From assembly GCA_964017185.1 (NCBI GenBank), contig OZ024872.1, positions 63,109,817 to 63,173,816 on the forward strand: a stretch of 64,000 nt of DNA, read 5' to 3'. Numbering within the stretch: the first letter of the stretch is position 1; every line of letters starts with the position of its first letter. A model generated the notes under the pieces. It did no database searches. It worked only from the letters and a program-made list of their open reading frames with translations, and was not told the origin of the DNA. Of the stretch, positions 43,327 through 52,732 are shown in pieces. Both the position numbers and the translations under genes were made by a program. Origin of the DNA: Rugalucina vietnamica. Its lineage: Eukaryota > Mollusca > Bivalvia > Lucinida > Lucinidae.

Positions 43327-44318
43327 TGTTGTAGTAGTACATGTATGTCATTTTAGTATTATTAGTGTTGTTGTTTGCTTTTGTTTTATTTGCCAGGTCT
43401 ACAGTTGCAATGTTTTACCTGAGCCACTACCACCTCCCATCATGGCGTTAGGGTTGAACATGGACATTCCGCCAGTTGACGTGCTGCCACTGCCGCCGTT
43501 GAACGCATTTGGATTATAACTCTGACCAACCTGGGAGTTGAATTTGTTTGGATCAAAGTTCCCGAACATGTTGTCTCTTTTATGTTGGTGTCTACCTAAT
43601 AATAATGAATCAGGTATCAGGTATAGGCATAAGTGACTGAAGATTATGCGCATTGTACAGAAGATATGTTACATCAAATCAGTTTCTTGTGGACGTGTTG
43701 CAGAATTTAGTGGGTTTTTATTTTATTTATAATAATCGTCAAATTTGTTGCAAGTCTCAAAACATTACCAGTTCCAATTATACCTAAATTAAGGGAATGT
43801 CAGAAAAAGCATTTAAAGAAATAAAACTTGCCTTCGAACGACAACGGGTTTCTGTTCATTTGTTTCATGCGGGTTAATACAGGATGGATATGGGCGTCAG
43901 CAAAGTGTAATGGAAATGATGCCTTTTGAATATGGAACACATCTAAAACTGTCGGATCATGATCATCTGAAACAATCATAATCAGACTTTATATTGTTAC
44001 GGTAACCTTGCTCTACTGGTCTCGATAAAGTTGGTCAGGAAAAAGTAATACCCTTAAAAGTTAGTGCTTACCATCAACTTCTAAATGCTAAAGGCGAGAC
44101 ACAGGCAGCGGTCATTGGTGTTGAAATTATAATAATATAAATGTGCAACGCAATGCCAGAGGAACATGATAATATAATATACATGTACATGTAATTTATA
44201 ACTGTCGCTAAACTACATATAAAAAGATGAACTTACCAATGAAGTCATTTTGAAAGTTATTCAGCGCTTGGCCTTGGATGGTTGCCCACAAAGCTACAAA
44301 AACAATTCTCGAGACCAT
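26367..44318 (-). CDS. Gene B: secreted Gly/Ser/Met-rich repeat protein
   Basis: Predicted 1074-residue secreted protein of unknown family. Exons (5' to 3' on the minus strand): 44237-44318, 43832-43966, 43419-43595, 42782-42889, 42140-42415, 41592-41972, 40404-40445, 40079-40162, 39491-39725, 39049-39260, 30945-31082, 30574-30609, 30021-30080, 29682-29723, 29299-29328, 28918-29028, 28104-28184, 27101-27889, 26697-26771, 26367-26497. All introns are phase 1 except the one after 39491, which is phase 2; the frame stays open throughout. The start is set by the signal peptide MVSRIVFVALWATIQGQA. The body repeats (F/Y)(D/N)PN and M(F/S)MFNP(N/S/A)AMMGG in long Gly-Ser linkers, then short (I/L/M)(N/D)PM(S/G) exons, then an Asn/Gln/Pro-rich region, and ends in three W-x-G-x-WP motifs. 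Composition recalls structural matrix proteins such as shell, ligament or byssal types; no catalytic domain is seen. Confidence 0.75.
26940..27075 (-). mobile_element. Retroelement 3' tail fragment (reverse)
   Basis: ATATCGTAAGCCTAGTGAGC, AGCTATTTCCCAATAGG and CACTCAG-like segments match the reverse complement of the tail family seen at 60.7-61.0 kb. It is a short diverged copy in an intron of gene B. Confidence 0.6.
28904..31082 (-). CDS. Gene B short (I/M)(N/D)PM exons and alternative stop
   Basis: Six very short exons (30-138 nt) encode SINPMSPGGNMNPMSPGG, SILDPMGAMS, GGANLIDPMGFMN, GSMTNMFNP, SGRSVPIVGT and TATGQAYNPMDPMGFIF. In the last, splicing at CCAAG|GTTTAC (28918) keeps phase 1 to the next exon. 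Reading through that weak donor ends the protein at GLRK and TAA (28904-28906). A short and a long isoform are therefore both plausible. Confidence 0.68.
31148..32072. mobile_element. 925-bp TIR element with 4-bp GTAT target duplication
   Basis: ACACATGGAAATAAGTTAGG at left and its complement CCTAACTTATTTCCATGTGT at right are terminal inverted repeats (about 27 bp with the adjoining GAACAC/GTGTTC). GTAT flanks both sides (31144-31147, 32073-32076). The minus-strand open frame of 107 codons inside (31227-31550) has no transposase motif I recognise, so the element is probably non-autonomous. Confidence 0.7.
32153..32947 (-). repeat. 3' LTR (left-hand copy)
   Basis: Near-identical partner of 38079-38874, including an (AAAT)n run near its start as read on the plus strand. 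Confidence 0.93.
32948..32959 (-). promoter_or_regulatory. Polypurine tract
   Basis: GAAGAGGGGAAG on the minus strand lies directly against the 3' LTR, as expected for plus-strand priming. Confidence 0.75.
33032..35032 (-). pseudogene. Retrotransposon ORF part 2: integrase C-terminus, RT, RNase H (downstream of in-frame stop)
   Basis: This is the same frame as part 1, immediately after the TGA. Integrase C-terminal residues include the GPY/F-type segment ARYYGPYTVEKKLSDVNYIV. The RT has KSDGTFRMCTDYRKVN, TKFDLLKRFWQIP and the catalytic YIDD box at 33817-33838. RNase H has AVDASDVGAGS, STIEKECL and FSDHNPL. The conserved Pro-Phe-Gly block normally found before YxDD is not readable in frame at about 33.86-33.92 kb, where the spacing is also too short. 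This copy is therefore probably not autonomous despite its young LTRs. No chromodomain and no envelope gene are seen. Confidence 0.85.
35033..38002 (-). CDS. Retrotransposon ORF part 1: Gag, protease, integrase core
   Basis: 989 codons. Residues about 85-195 are a Glu/Lys/Arg-rich coiled coil, about 210-400 a Gag-like helical region (VDKYFLHFEKVAENLKWP), and about 457-472 a zinc knuckle CNYCKGDGHVISEC (CX2CX4HX4C). The protease motif DTGAS lies near residue 547. The integrase starts with the H-H-C-C zinc finger (HLGINKTYHK...HCKSCHTC). Its DDE residues fall in IIIDCVG, QSDQGSNF and GALERFH. The frame ends at TGA (35033-35035) where the protein family would continue in the same frame. Confidence 0.9.
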   Translation of the reverse strand: MSYQQKATMLFKLEDFIAAPSQELLNLAKKSDLLDIASHYSIPDVKTSMLKREIKNVIIQFLVDEEFFEPSATSLIMVSQTDIQLKELELKRHLELEKLRLEFEEKRRADKEEREERMQKEKLELEKQKLAFEEREREKQRELEERLAKEKIDMEEREKAKQREMEEREKEKHREMLERVELEKEKMHYEIKMKELELSSKSMPPVSFDPSKVFDVTKHIRLVPPFQEKEVDKYFLHFEKVAENLKWPKEHWTLLLQSVVIGKAREIYTQLPLDQSSDYDTVKNLILKAYELVPEAYRQKFRNCRKEHDQTHVEFARTKEQLFDRWCSSKDVKSDHAKLRQLMLVEEFKRCIHSDVKSFLDEREVETLDVAARLADDYALTHKVSFVNKPYKKPFNPQFKPNTPQSKPFNPQQRNNSPQPNPQPQAGLTADSSSPSHNPKNKDTSENKGQRSSYSPRLFCNYCKGDGHVISECETLKRRKERQNQNNSRPTGLTSLRSKPQSIIQDENPILAKTSATDCIMEIYEPFLSEGFVSLTSDSAQSTPIKILRDTGASQSLILADTLPFSEKTSTGTSVLIQGVECGFVNVPLHNIYLSSDLVSGPVAVGIRPSLPFKGVHLLLGNDLAGDKVVVNPLLTNTPCEDQLPDPIEQEIPDLYPSCAVTRAMAKKVKLNDGIQDIDLTDTFIGQSFHDEISKSLSPSQTDFNNQRSDNDLSPSIFDQGYDQMSRSQLCQEQHSDPEISPLFERALDENEISQVPVCFYVKNDILMRKWRPPDVSAEDEWTINHQIVVPKAYRPEILNLAHETPMSGHLGINKTYHKILKHFYWPGLKSDVSQHCKSCHTCQMVGKPNQTIPKANLQPIPAFDEPFSRIIIDCVGPLPKTKSGCQYLLTIMCASTRFPEAIPLRNIKTKTIVKALVKFFTLVGLPKSVQSDQGSNFMSGTFQQVMHELGIKQYKSSAYHPESQGALERFHQTLKNMIRSYCFDTEKD
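38060..38074 (-). promoter_or_regulatory. Putative primer-binding site
   Basis: On the minus strand, TGGGGGCTCTGAGCC begins 4 bp inside the 5' LTR. PBSs start with TGG to pair with a tRNA 3' CCA. I cannot name the tRNA. Confidence 0.5.
38079..38874 (-). repeat. 5' LTR (right-hand copy)
   Basis: On the plus strand it starts TGTTACGACCTAGCGTAACT and ends GAATCAATTATATATAACA. It has one extra A in an A-run and one substitution (CATCAGG for CATCTGG) against the other LTR. Confidence 0.93.
39049..42889 (-). CDS. Gene B Gly/Ser-rich core exons with FDPN and AMMGG motifs
   Basis: Exons 42782-42889, 42140-42415, 41592-41972, 40404-40445, 40079-40162, 39491-39725 and 39049-39260. Motifs include MFNPAAMMGG, HYDPNNVINTGGKYDPNAAN, GTFDPNKMGS, TFDPIKTNS, FNPLNPMLG, NFDPGAVN, NFDPNQMMGG and two copies of SGGMSMFNP(S/N)AMMGG in tandem. 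Exon 41592-41972 holds a tandem SSFGSSTGGSA-type repeat and a Gln/Ser tract. Low-complexity composition gives open shadow frames. Confidence 0.75.
40717..41469. mobile_element. 753-bp TIR element with GTAT target duplication
   Basis: CGTCGGCTGAGTGCTATAGT at left pairs with ACTATTGCACTCAGCCGACG at right; the inverted repeat extends about 33 bp through GTTCTATCTCCAT. GTAT is duplicated at 40713-40716 and 41470-41473. No transposase is seen. It lies in an intron of gene B. Confidence 0.82.
42855..43400. repeat. Tandem duplication with (AGT)n microsatellites and a partial exon copy
   Basis: CCATCATGGCAGCTGGATTA, followed by AATGCTGATATTTCAATAGAC and CATCGTCATGGACATCATTG, occurs at about 42855-42985 and again at 43155-43275. 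Each is followed by an AGT/TAGT microsatellite (43000-43105, 43285-43345). The second copy includes a piece of exon 42782-42889 without a usable splice site. Confidence 0.8.
43419..44318 (-). CDS. Gene B N-terminus: signal peptide and possible propeptide
   Basis: Exon 44237-44318 is the leader, followed by LNNFQNDFIG. Exon 43832-43966 encodes a His/Asp-containing acidic-to-neutral stretch (DDHDPTVLDVFHIQKASF...NPLSFEG). Exon 43419-43595 opens GRHQHKRDNMFGNFDPN: the KR dibasic site just before the first FDPN motif could be a propeptide cleavage site. The donor at 43831-43827 is GCAAG, a GC-AG intron. Confidence 0.75.
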
Positions 44319-46000
44319 TTTACCAGCCAGTCAATACGACAGCTCTGAAAAAAAATTCTGGTGTTATTCCGAGTTCTAACAGGCGACTCTACATGTCAGG
44401 TTTGGTGCACTGGGAGGAACGCTTTAGTTTACTAAAGACAAAACCCATTTTGGGATTTAGAACAGATCAAAGGCTATTTTGTTGCCCAGAATGAAGAAAT
44501 GTTCTGTGATGTGACATGAAATTGTAAAAGGTCAATCTAAAGAGCTTGACAACAAAACAGTGCTGAATATTGTGTGCTTTATTCGACTATGAATAAAACG
44601 GATGTTCCTGTGATTAGACTTGCCTTTTCGGGCGATTATTGCTGATAACCTTTGTGACATTTGCATACTTTTGAAACCATTTGGTTCGACTAAGAGCATG
44701 TCAAATATTAGACCGTTAGTCGGTTTCTCTTTCTACATCCTAATTTACGACATAAATCACGTAAAAACTATTTCTGAATACGCGCTCATGTAGAAAGTTG
44801 AACATAAACTGATATGCATTTTTTATGTTGTTCTCTTGCTGTTCAGATAATATTTTGTCGTGCAGGTCAACTATATGGTGCCTACCTTGCGATTATTACA
44901 TCAATTCCTAAATTTTGATCCACTTGAGTATAAAACTCACTTTTCGTGATACAATATGGAAAAGGAGCGAGTGTGACCTCACGGTTCCTATAGTAAATTA
45001 GGCCAAGTTTTGATTAAGATAACACATTTCATGTCAAACGTCTTGTAGGACAAGACCACGATATTAATGCCGAATAAGACACATTAGAATTTGGCCATTT
45101 TGGCACCATAACATATACCTTCTCATATATACAATAAGCATTACCATTATGAAAACTTTCCAATGCAATATACAAAGGTTTTTTCTGCTGTAAAAATTTA
45201 AATATTCATTGGAAATTTTTTGATGTTTCTAACATTTTTTTCAAAACATTGATTGTGGGTACACGTTAGAACCGCCTCGACGAGGCGGTTCTAACGAGTA
45301 CCCACAATCCATGTTTTAGAACAAAGAAAAATATGTATACTCCTTCAAACCCCAGTTTTTCTATATAAAAGTGGGGTTTACGTGGGTATTCATTTCACGG
45401 ACGTTTTTTTCCTGATGCTTTCTTGACTATCAAACGAACATTCTTAGATAAAACATGGTTCGTGCGCATGTACGTAACGAATCTCAACAACAAGTTAGTG
45501 CATTATCGCACATACGCGTGCACGAACCGTGAACTGAATTACTGATTTTCCATTCTAGCAATTAGTCACTACGGTCCGGACTGTGTGATTAAGTTGACAA
45601 TTTGGCTTTATTTTGTCTCAGTTACGCTTATCAAAATAAAATACTGCAACAAACATTATAAAAAAAAAAAAGAAGTGAAATCAGTCGTGACAGGGCAATA
45701 TCAAGTTTGACAAATTGTTTTAGATGCCAAAAAATAAACAAAATAGCTATGTAAAGACGCAAAATGTTAAAATGTTATAATAACATTTTAACATTTTGCG
45801 TAGATCAGTCACAACGCAAAATGTTAACTTGACATAGCTACTATTTCAATGATATTCTGTATACCACATTGCCACATAATCTGATTAAAGAAAAACCACT
45901 CGATTTGATAGTGTGGACATTCAAACGAGCATTTTTTCACTTCCTCTGACCAAGGTCGATATACACTTTGGTCATGTCATAATGTATGCGACGCATCATC
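44319..46000. other. Upstream region of gene B with palindromic repeats
   Basis: No host gene is recognised. A palindrome at about 45241-45325 (CGTTAGAACCGCCTCGACGA core) belongs to the repeat also found at 24.1 kb. Another at about 45757-45803 (CGCAAAATGTTAAAATGTTA) is a perfect inverted repeat. Confidence 0.6.
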
Positions 46001-46011
46001 CTATCTCCTGT

Positions 46012-46720
46012 ATAATATTTATATTAGATTCGGAACCAAGTTATACAGACAGATTGTTGGAATCCCGATGGGTACAAATTGCGCCCCTCTCGTAGCTGGT
46101 CTATTTTTATACTGCTACGAAAGAGATTTCATGGTTTCTATTAACCATGACAATCAAGCTGATGTTATCGAGGCTTTGATAACCATGAAAATCAAGCTGA
46201 TGTTATCGAGGCTTTGATAAAGTAAACTTTCCGTTTTGGATGGTGACGTTCCTCGCCGTGCTTTTTATGGTGTAAACATTTCGCAACTTATTAGGTTTGC
46301 TAGAGTCTGCAATCATGTTGCGGAGTTCAATGCGCGAAATAAATGTTTAACAGCTAAACTTCTCCAGCAGGGCTATCGGTATCACAAACTTCGAAAAACA
46401 TTTTCTAAATTTTATCGCAGACACTATGAATTGATTTCCAAATTTAATGTTGGGCTAAAGACCCTTTTACGCGAGGGCCTTTCGGAACGAGAATTTTATG
46501 ATGACTTGGTTTACTTATAGAAACTTATAGGAAGGAATGATTTTTCTTTTCAGAAAAATCATAACACGATACAGACGTATCGGATATAACTTAAATGTTT
46601 CATATATGCGACAGTCTGCATGCTTAGTTTTTAACCCAATCATGGTTGATAACTATGCTGCCTTCTTTAATTGCACGCCGGTGGGTCAGGCGACAGACTT
46701 TATGATGGCCTCGACATAAA
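46012..46720 (+). pseudogene. Reverse transcriptase remnant (non-LTR/Penelope-like)
   Basis: Frame pieces read IYIRFGTKLYRQIVGIPMGT + NCAPLVAGLFLYCYERDFM (an RT palm motif), then after a deletion and frameshift PRRAFYGVNISQLIRFARVC, KLLQQGYRYHKLRKTFSKFY and LVFNPIMVDNYAAFFNCTPV. The YxDD region is missing. A 40-bp stretch (AACCATGACAATCAAGCTGA...) is duplicated at 46142-46222. The 3' part of the element resumes at 49177 after a nested transposon. Confidence 0.65.
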
Positions 46721-46743
46721 GCTATTCATTTTAGTTGGTTAGG

Positions 46744-49176
46744 CAGGGTGGCCACGCACTCTGGAAAACAGGGAAAACAGGGAAAATGATAAATAAAAAT
46801 TCCCTGCAGGGAAAAATCAGGGAATTTGAAAATTTTATGAAAATCAGGGAAAAATCAGGGAATTTTGAAAATCCTGTGTTGATTTGCCTTCTTCAAATAT
46901 GCTTTGAAACTTTTAATGGACTTATTTACAATTCCAGAGGCACTGGTTTGTAAAAAGCATTATATTTTATTCTGAGAAATATCTTTATTTTAATTTTTAA
47001 AAACACATTGCATGTACCATTTGGCAACAAAATACAAAGTTGTAAATTCTGCTAAGAGGCATAAATGCAACAAATATCACATACACTGAGAGGCACTTCT
47101 AATGCAACACTTACCTTTTTGGACATAACTCAAAAATCAATTAACCGTTCTTCATGAAATTTTCAACAAGTTTAGTTCATCTATTCTTGTGTACTTTCAG
47201 TAATTTTCATAAAAATCGATGGACTGTAATGCGATAAATTAGATGCTTGTATAATATGACTGAAAAACAAAAAGTCACAATAATCCGGTTGAACTGATAA
47301 CTAAATGCAGGTTGTTTGGATATCACAGCAGTGAAGTTTATCTGCTGTGTGTCCAGAATGGGCCTGGACAACACATGGACACCTCATTACAAAACATATT
47401 TATTAATTTTATAACAAATTCTTGTGGGATGTTTTGCCACTCCTCCAAAAGGATCTACTTCAGTTACTGCAGATTTCTTCAAACAACACAGTGTTTCCGC
47501 ACACGCCTGTTTTAAACGCATCTCGGAGATGACCAGTAACGCTATTTCTTCGACTAAACACATTATATGATTTTTTTTATTGCTTGAAAACTTATTTGCA
47601 AGCTTGTGGGGCTGGGAATATGGGATATGAGCTGGATAGGACGCTTTTCTGAGACCTGCTATGATACTATTAAATTCTTCAATGGCGTGGCTTTTTGCGA
47701 CTTTTCATTTTCGAGTCTTGTTAGATAAACTAAATATTTTATAAGTTGTGGACATTCAATTTCAATGACAAATACAGACAACACGCAAGCATAATTGATT
47801 TATACTTGCGGAAAATTTTAATAAATTTGGTGGTTTGATTTTTGAGATATGATGGAAAATGTAAGTGTTGCGTTAAAAGTGCCCCGCAGTGTATATGGTA
47901 CTAAGCCGAGTTTTCAGGGTGGTTCCGTATTTTCTCACAAGTTGTCCAGTTTAACGGTGTGTACCATCCATATTGTGCAAGAATAAATAACAAAGATTTT
48001 TTCTTTGAGGGTTGTTCAATATTTTTCATTGATCTGAATTCAAATAGAAATATTGCAGGAATGTTTTTAAGCATTGACATTGACAGTCTTAATATGGCTA
48101 TACTATAAGCTCACTTTGTGGTACGGCTCAGGTGAGCTTATAACTATTTTTGTACAAAAATATTTTACAATAAACATAAACATATTTAGTCCCTATTTTT
48201 AATGACCCACAAATTTTAGTATTTTTGTACGAAAATAATTTACAATAAACATAAACATATTTAGTCCCTATTTTTAATGACCCACAAATTTCAGTGCCTT
48301 GCTTTCATATAATATTTAACATTTCAAAATGATTGACGCACAAGCTATAAAAATAAATTTCGTTTTAATTGACTCCTTCCCTGGAGCAATAGGAATAACT
48401 GAGATTTCTTATGAGTGAAAGTACATTGAGTTTTAATTATAAAACTTCAGTATAATTCCCGGGTCTAGGATATGCTGTGTTTAGGGGAAACACATCTAGA
48501 AATAAACTGTAAGATTGTAAATTAAAGATCTTATGCACTAAGCTAACATTTCTTTCAAAATAAACTTCAAAACACAAAACAATAAACACATCAATGTGTG
48601 GACATTTTTCAGTATTTGTATGGCAAGTAAGCCCATATTTGTTTTCTTGAAAGCCCATATTTGTTTTCTTGAAAAGTGCTGTTGACAAACAACTGCAAAT
48701 CAGCCCAAGTCTAATGGTTCATTTTGGCTAAATTTGGGGTGGGTTGTGAAATTATTTAGTTACATTATCTGTGTTCTGTTAAATCAGCCAAGCTGTTTTA
48801 TAGACAAAAGTGTATATATAAAATGCAAAATTTCATAACTTGGAAATTTTGTCTTCCCAAATCTGTGATTTATGGACTTTTTACATCTTATGCATAGAGA
48901 TCCATATTAGCACTGGTATGATTTTGATCAGTCTTGACTCGATGATTTTGATCAGTGTATGTAAAAATGCATTATTAACATAAGAAGGTACAATGTATTA
49001 TTTAACATAAATGGAAGTTTTGATAGGAAATGAAAACATGTTTTGTGAAAATACCCAAGTTTAAAGTAAAACGATTTGTCACAAAGTAAATTGTAACAGG
49101 GAAAATTGAGTCCAGATCAGGGAAAATTCAGGGAAAAATCAGGGAATTTGATTTTCAAAATTGTGTGGCCACCCTG
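46744..49176. mobile_element. 2.4-kb DNA transposon nested in the RT element
   Basis: The termini CAGGGTGGCCAC and GTGGCCACCCTG are perfect inverted repeats. TTAGG is present on both sides (46739-46743, 49177-49181). Removing the element would rejoin the flanking sequence cleanly. GGGAAAATCAGGGAA-type subterminal repeats occur at both ends. No transposase open frame is seen, so this copy is non-autonomous or decayed. Confidence 0.8.
47086..47893. mobile_element. Tc1/mariner-like remnant (nested)
   Basis: CACTGAGAGGCACTTCTAAT at left and its approximate complement GTTGCGTTAAAAGTGCCCCG + CAGTG at right are flanked by TA. A second, reversed and truncated copy lies at about 54.54-55.34 kb. Its plus-strand frame includes SMRKRCPCVIQAHSGHI, resembling the C-terminus of Tc-type transposases. 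Confidence 0.6.
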
Positions 49177-49690
49177 TTAGGGCCGGAGCTTCCTTTCTGT
49201 TGCTTGGCCAACCGGGGTTCAACTGGTGTTATTCTTTTGCTCCGTAAGTTATTTGGCGCCAATGGATCTCCATCGTCGGTCTGTGAGTCCTCGTGTTTGA
49301 TTCATCATGGTATTTATCATGATTTATTTGTTTGTCCATGATGGTTCATTGACTAGCTAGAGATTCACCACGAGGACCAAACAACTGTAGAATCGATTTA
49401 AGCCCGCCTGTAATTTTATATTACTGATTGTTCCAATGCGATACTTATATAGTGGTTCTTATTGTTTTATGTCTTGGTGTTTACAACATTTTTGTGCTGT
49501 TGGCGCCTTATGTATGTTATCATAATTTTACTTAAGTTTAGGTAACTGAGTGACCACCTATTGGGAAAATAGCTGCTCATTCGGCTTACGATATGTTTTC
49601 ATGGTATAAGTATCTGATTGTTGGTTTGATTTTTTTTCCCACCTCGGTTTTTGGAGTGGGAATCTTTTTCTGATTGCGCCTTTTCCTGGT
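49177..49690 (+). mobile_element. 3' part of the RT element with tail
   Basis: It continues from the TTAGG junction (GGCCGGAGCTTCCTTTCTGT) into AATCGATTTAAGCCCGCC and the tail family GTTCCAATGCGATACTTATA, GTCTTGGTGTTTACAAC and GAGTGGGAATCTTTTTCTGA. This copy links the scattered tails in the window to the RT remnant. Confidence 0.68.
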
Positions 49691-49811
49691 ACCTTTTCAA
49701 CATGAAGAAGATACGATTATGGTGTTGCATGTATAACGAAGACTTCTTCGAACCACATGGAATATACATGTAAGACAACTACTAAAATACCTAACAGTGG
49801 TGAAGTGGCTA

Positions 49812-49829
49812 AATAAATAAATATTGAAA

Positions 49830-49864
<35 letters not shown>

Positions 49865-49896
49865 ATTGATAAATAAATAAATAAATAAATAAATAT
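49812..49896. repeat. (AAAT)n microsatellite
   Basis: About 20 AAAT units with one GAT interruption, upstream of gene C. Open frames rich in Ile-Tyr-Leu-Phe on the minus strand are products of this repeat. Confidence 0.9.
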
Positions 49897-50178
49897 GATT
49901 TCTGGCAATCGCGATCGCTGTCGACCTATATTTTATGTGAAAGGTCATTGAATTGAGATTGGATTTACGATATTTGATATTGAGAAAGTCTTTACACCTG
50001 ACACACATCTGACACGTTGAATAGTAAACCCAGCCATGCAATCTCTGATTCCATTGTTCAAAGGCATAAAACTGTTTTTGTTTATACCCTGTGGTTATAT
50101 GGAGCCTCGAATAGTGCACATGACTGGTAAAAATGGCGTGATCTAACAGCAGTAAGGATTCCAGAATGAAAAGTGAAT

Positions 50179-52732
50179 ATGAAATATCTAGTCGGAAAAT
50201 GGTTGCTATTTTTCAGTTTGTTTTACAGTGCTAAAGGTGAGTTAGGTATTTCATCCTCGGTGATTATCACTGATTATAGCACTCCTGGCTTTATTCAGAG
50301 TATTGTATTCTGGCATCCGGCATCCAAAGTATCCGCCGTACAATTCGTTGCAGTCAGAAGTTTGACTTATGTTACTGAAGGCTGAATGAACGCTAATATA
50401 GCCTTATATGAGCCGCGTCATGAGAAAACCGGAATTTTGCCTAATCGAAAACAAAGGCGCAGATTCTCAATCGCACTTTTTATATACCGGATGCTTTTGT
50501 TCAGAAATAAACACACAAAATGACAAATTAGATTTAAGAGAAAAATGGTAGGATTAAATGTTAATGATTAATTGATATTTTAGGTGTTATTTCATATTCA
50601 ATATTTCAGCCCAGTGTGTTGACGACACATCATTTGAATATCCCAGTGCATACAGTTACACCGATGGTGGTATTAACGCTGAAGCAAGTGAGTTTTAGTT
50701 AGCCTTTTCTGATAAAATTATTTGAAAATGATATTTCTAGCGGCAAGTTTACTTTAAAGTTTCCCATAAATGACGGTTCTTATACGTTTTACAGTTCGCA
50801 AGTTCTCAGGATTGAGCAGAAACAAACAATAAAGCGCCCATTATGTCATTCACTTTTTCGATAGCATATTTAAACCTCCATCATGTTTTAATAATTGCAT
50901 ACCCTTCAAACTATTTGAATTAATATATGTATGTACGCATAATATGTCGGGTTTCTTTAATGATTACCTATCCCATAGCTGCTACTGGCTACCTGCTGGA
51001 GCCTTCTGACTACCACGTGCCAGACAGTTGCACGTGCGGTCTATTAAAACAATGGCAGTTCCATGCCGGTGGTGCTGGTGCCATCCAGCTACAGGTGTGG
51101 AAGAGGCAGGCGTCTAACTCTTACTTACTGATGGGAGAAAATTATTATACAGTTCCAGGTATTGTAGTTTTACATTACATGTGGTCAACTAAAACAACTA
51201 CGCAAACAACATATAATCAGCGAAGGTAAAAGTAACCAATGATCAGGAAATGGCACAGTCAGAAAGAAATTCTCACTCCTAAAACCGAAGTGGGAAAAAA
51301 CTAAATTGGCAATCAGGCACTTACACAAATAGAACATATGGTAAGCCGAGTGAGCAGCCACTCAGTTACCAAAACTTAACTAAAATACGAAAATGTATAT
51401 AAGGTGCAAACAACATCAAAAATTCAACACCAAAACATAAACAATTATAACCACAACAGAAGTATCACCTTGGAATGATCAGTAATATAAAATCACTGGG
51501 GGGGGGGGGGGGGGGAGAGGGGAGGAGGAGGTGCATCAATGTGTCTATGCTGTTCTTTTATTTGATCATTAAATGGGTTCTTGTCCCTATTTTAATGCTG
51601 AGAAATACCTAGTATGTGACTTACTTGCAATCAGCTCAAAAGACACGCTTTCTACGACAATACTATTTCGAATAGTATACACTATGTTGCATTAAGCGGC
51701 AATTACAAATCAAAATAAAAGGTGTTCATTTACTTGTTTAACCGGAAGATGCTTGAGACAAAAATCACTTTATATAGATTACATGTTTACAGATTCGGCG
51801 ACAGGTAGACTGATAGAGTTCTTGGTACCGGCGAAAGACAGAATAACGGTCAGGAATGGCGATTTACTTGGATGGTATGTATTACCAATCAATGTAATGT
51901 TTGGCTTAAGGTACGACTGACAGTCCCATACGAGATTATTCCCGGTGGACAGAATACCCGCGGCCGATTTCTTAACCAGTGTCACATAAATTGCACCAAA
52001 ACTATTTAAATAATGATTGCCAAAATCACCGTGAGAATTTCGAACTGATTAAACGAAGGAATTGGAATTCGAAAATTCTCTCACGGATTTCTGAGAGAAA
52101 TCACGCAATTTCCTGATCATTGCCTACTTTTACCTTTTTCTAATTTTTACGGATATATATTTTCTAGGTAAGTATGATATACTCAAACGATTCCACATCT
52201 ACTAGCAACTACGTTTTCTAGAATTACAATGCGAGTTTGCCAAAAACCGGTTTGACAAATAAAATTTCATGTTGCTCGTTCAAAATTAACGTATTCATTA
52301 TTAAATAATACCATATCGTTTAGGCATTTGAAAATTCAAGGTTTGAAGTATTAAACACTGAGCGGCGTTTTGTTGTTGACATGATATAATCTATTCTAAT
52401 GGCGACCGACAAGCATTTAACGTATTTTTTGACATTGGATGAAATATCCATCTTTTTTTAACGTAGCACCTTTCTTCACATGAAACGTACATGTGGTTGC
52501 CATTTTCAGCATTGACTTTCTTGTAGGTATACAGGGGCAGGCGTGAACATCGTTTCATTCTCTCAGGGACCCCAAAACCAGGTCAGCTCGCCCCAGGACC
52601 ACTACCCGGACGGTATCAAGATTCAAACCGCGATGTCAGACAGCACAGTCGGGGAGACGTTTGATTGGAATTCAGGATCCGTCACGATCCTAGAAGATAC
52701 AATATACGCCTTTGGTGCCACAGTGACTTCAA
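50179..52732 (+). CDS. Gene C signal peptide and N-terminal module
   Basis: Five exons. The module reads GYLLEPSDYHVPDSCTCGLL, KQWQFHAGGAGAIQLQVWK, VPAKDRITVRNGDLLGWY and ends in a DDTIYAFGAT-like strand (LEDTIYAFGATVTS). The combination 'CG..W.F.A...G...LQVW......Y.LVGEN..TVP......VP..DRI.V..GD..GWY' is a recurring N-terminal module of invertebrate cadherin-like proteins as I know them, without an agreed name. Confidence 0.72.

Noticed and set aside
49697..50119. 140-codon minus frame
   Set aside because: Its middle is an (AAAT)n translation (Ile-Tyr-Leu-Phe repeats) and nothing else in it is recognisable.
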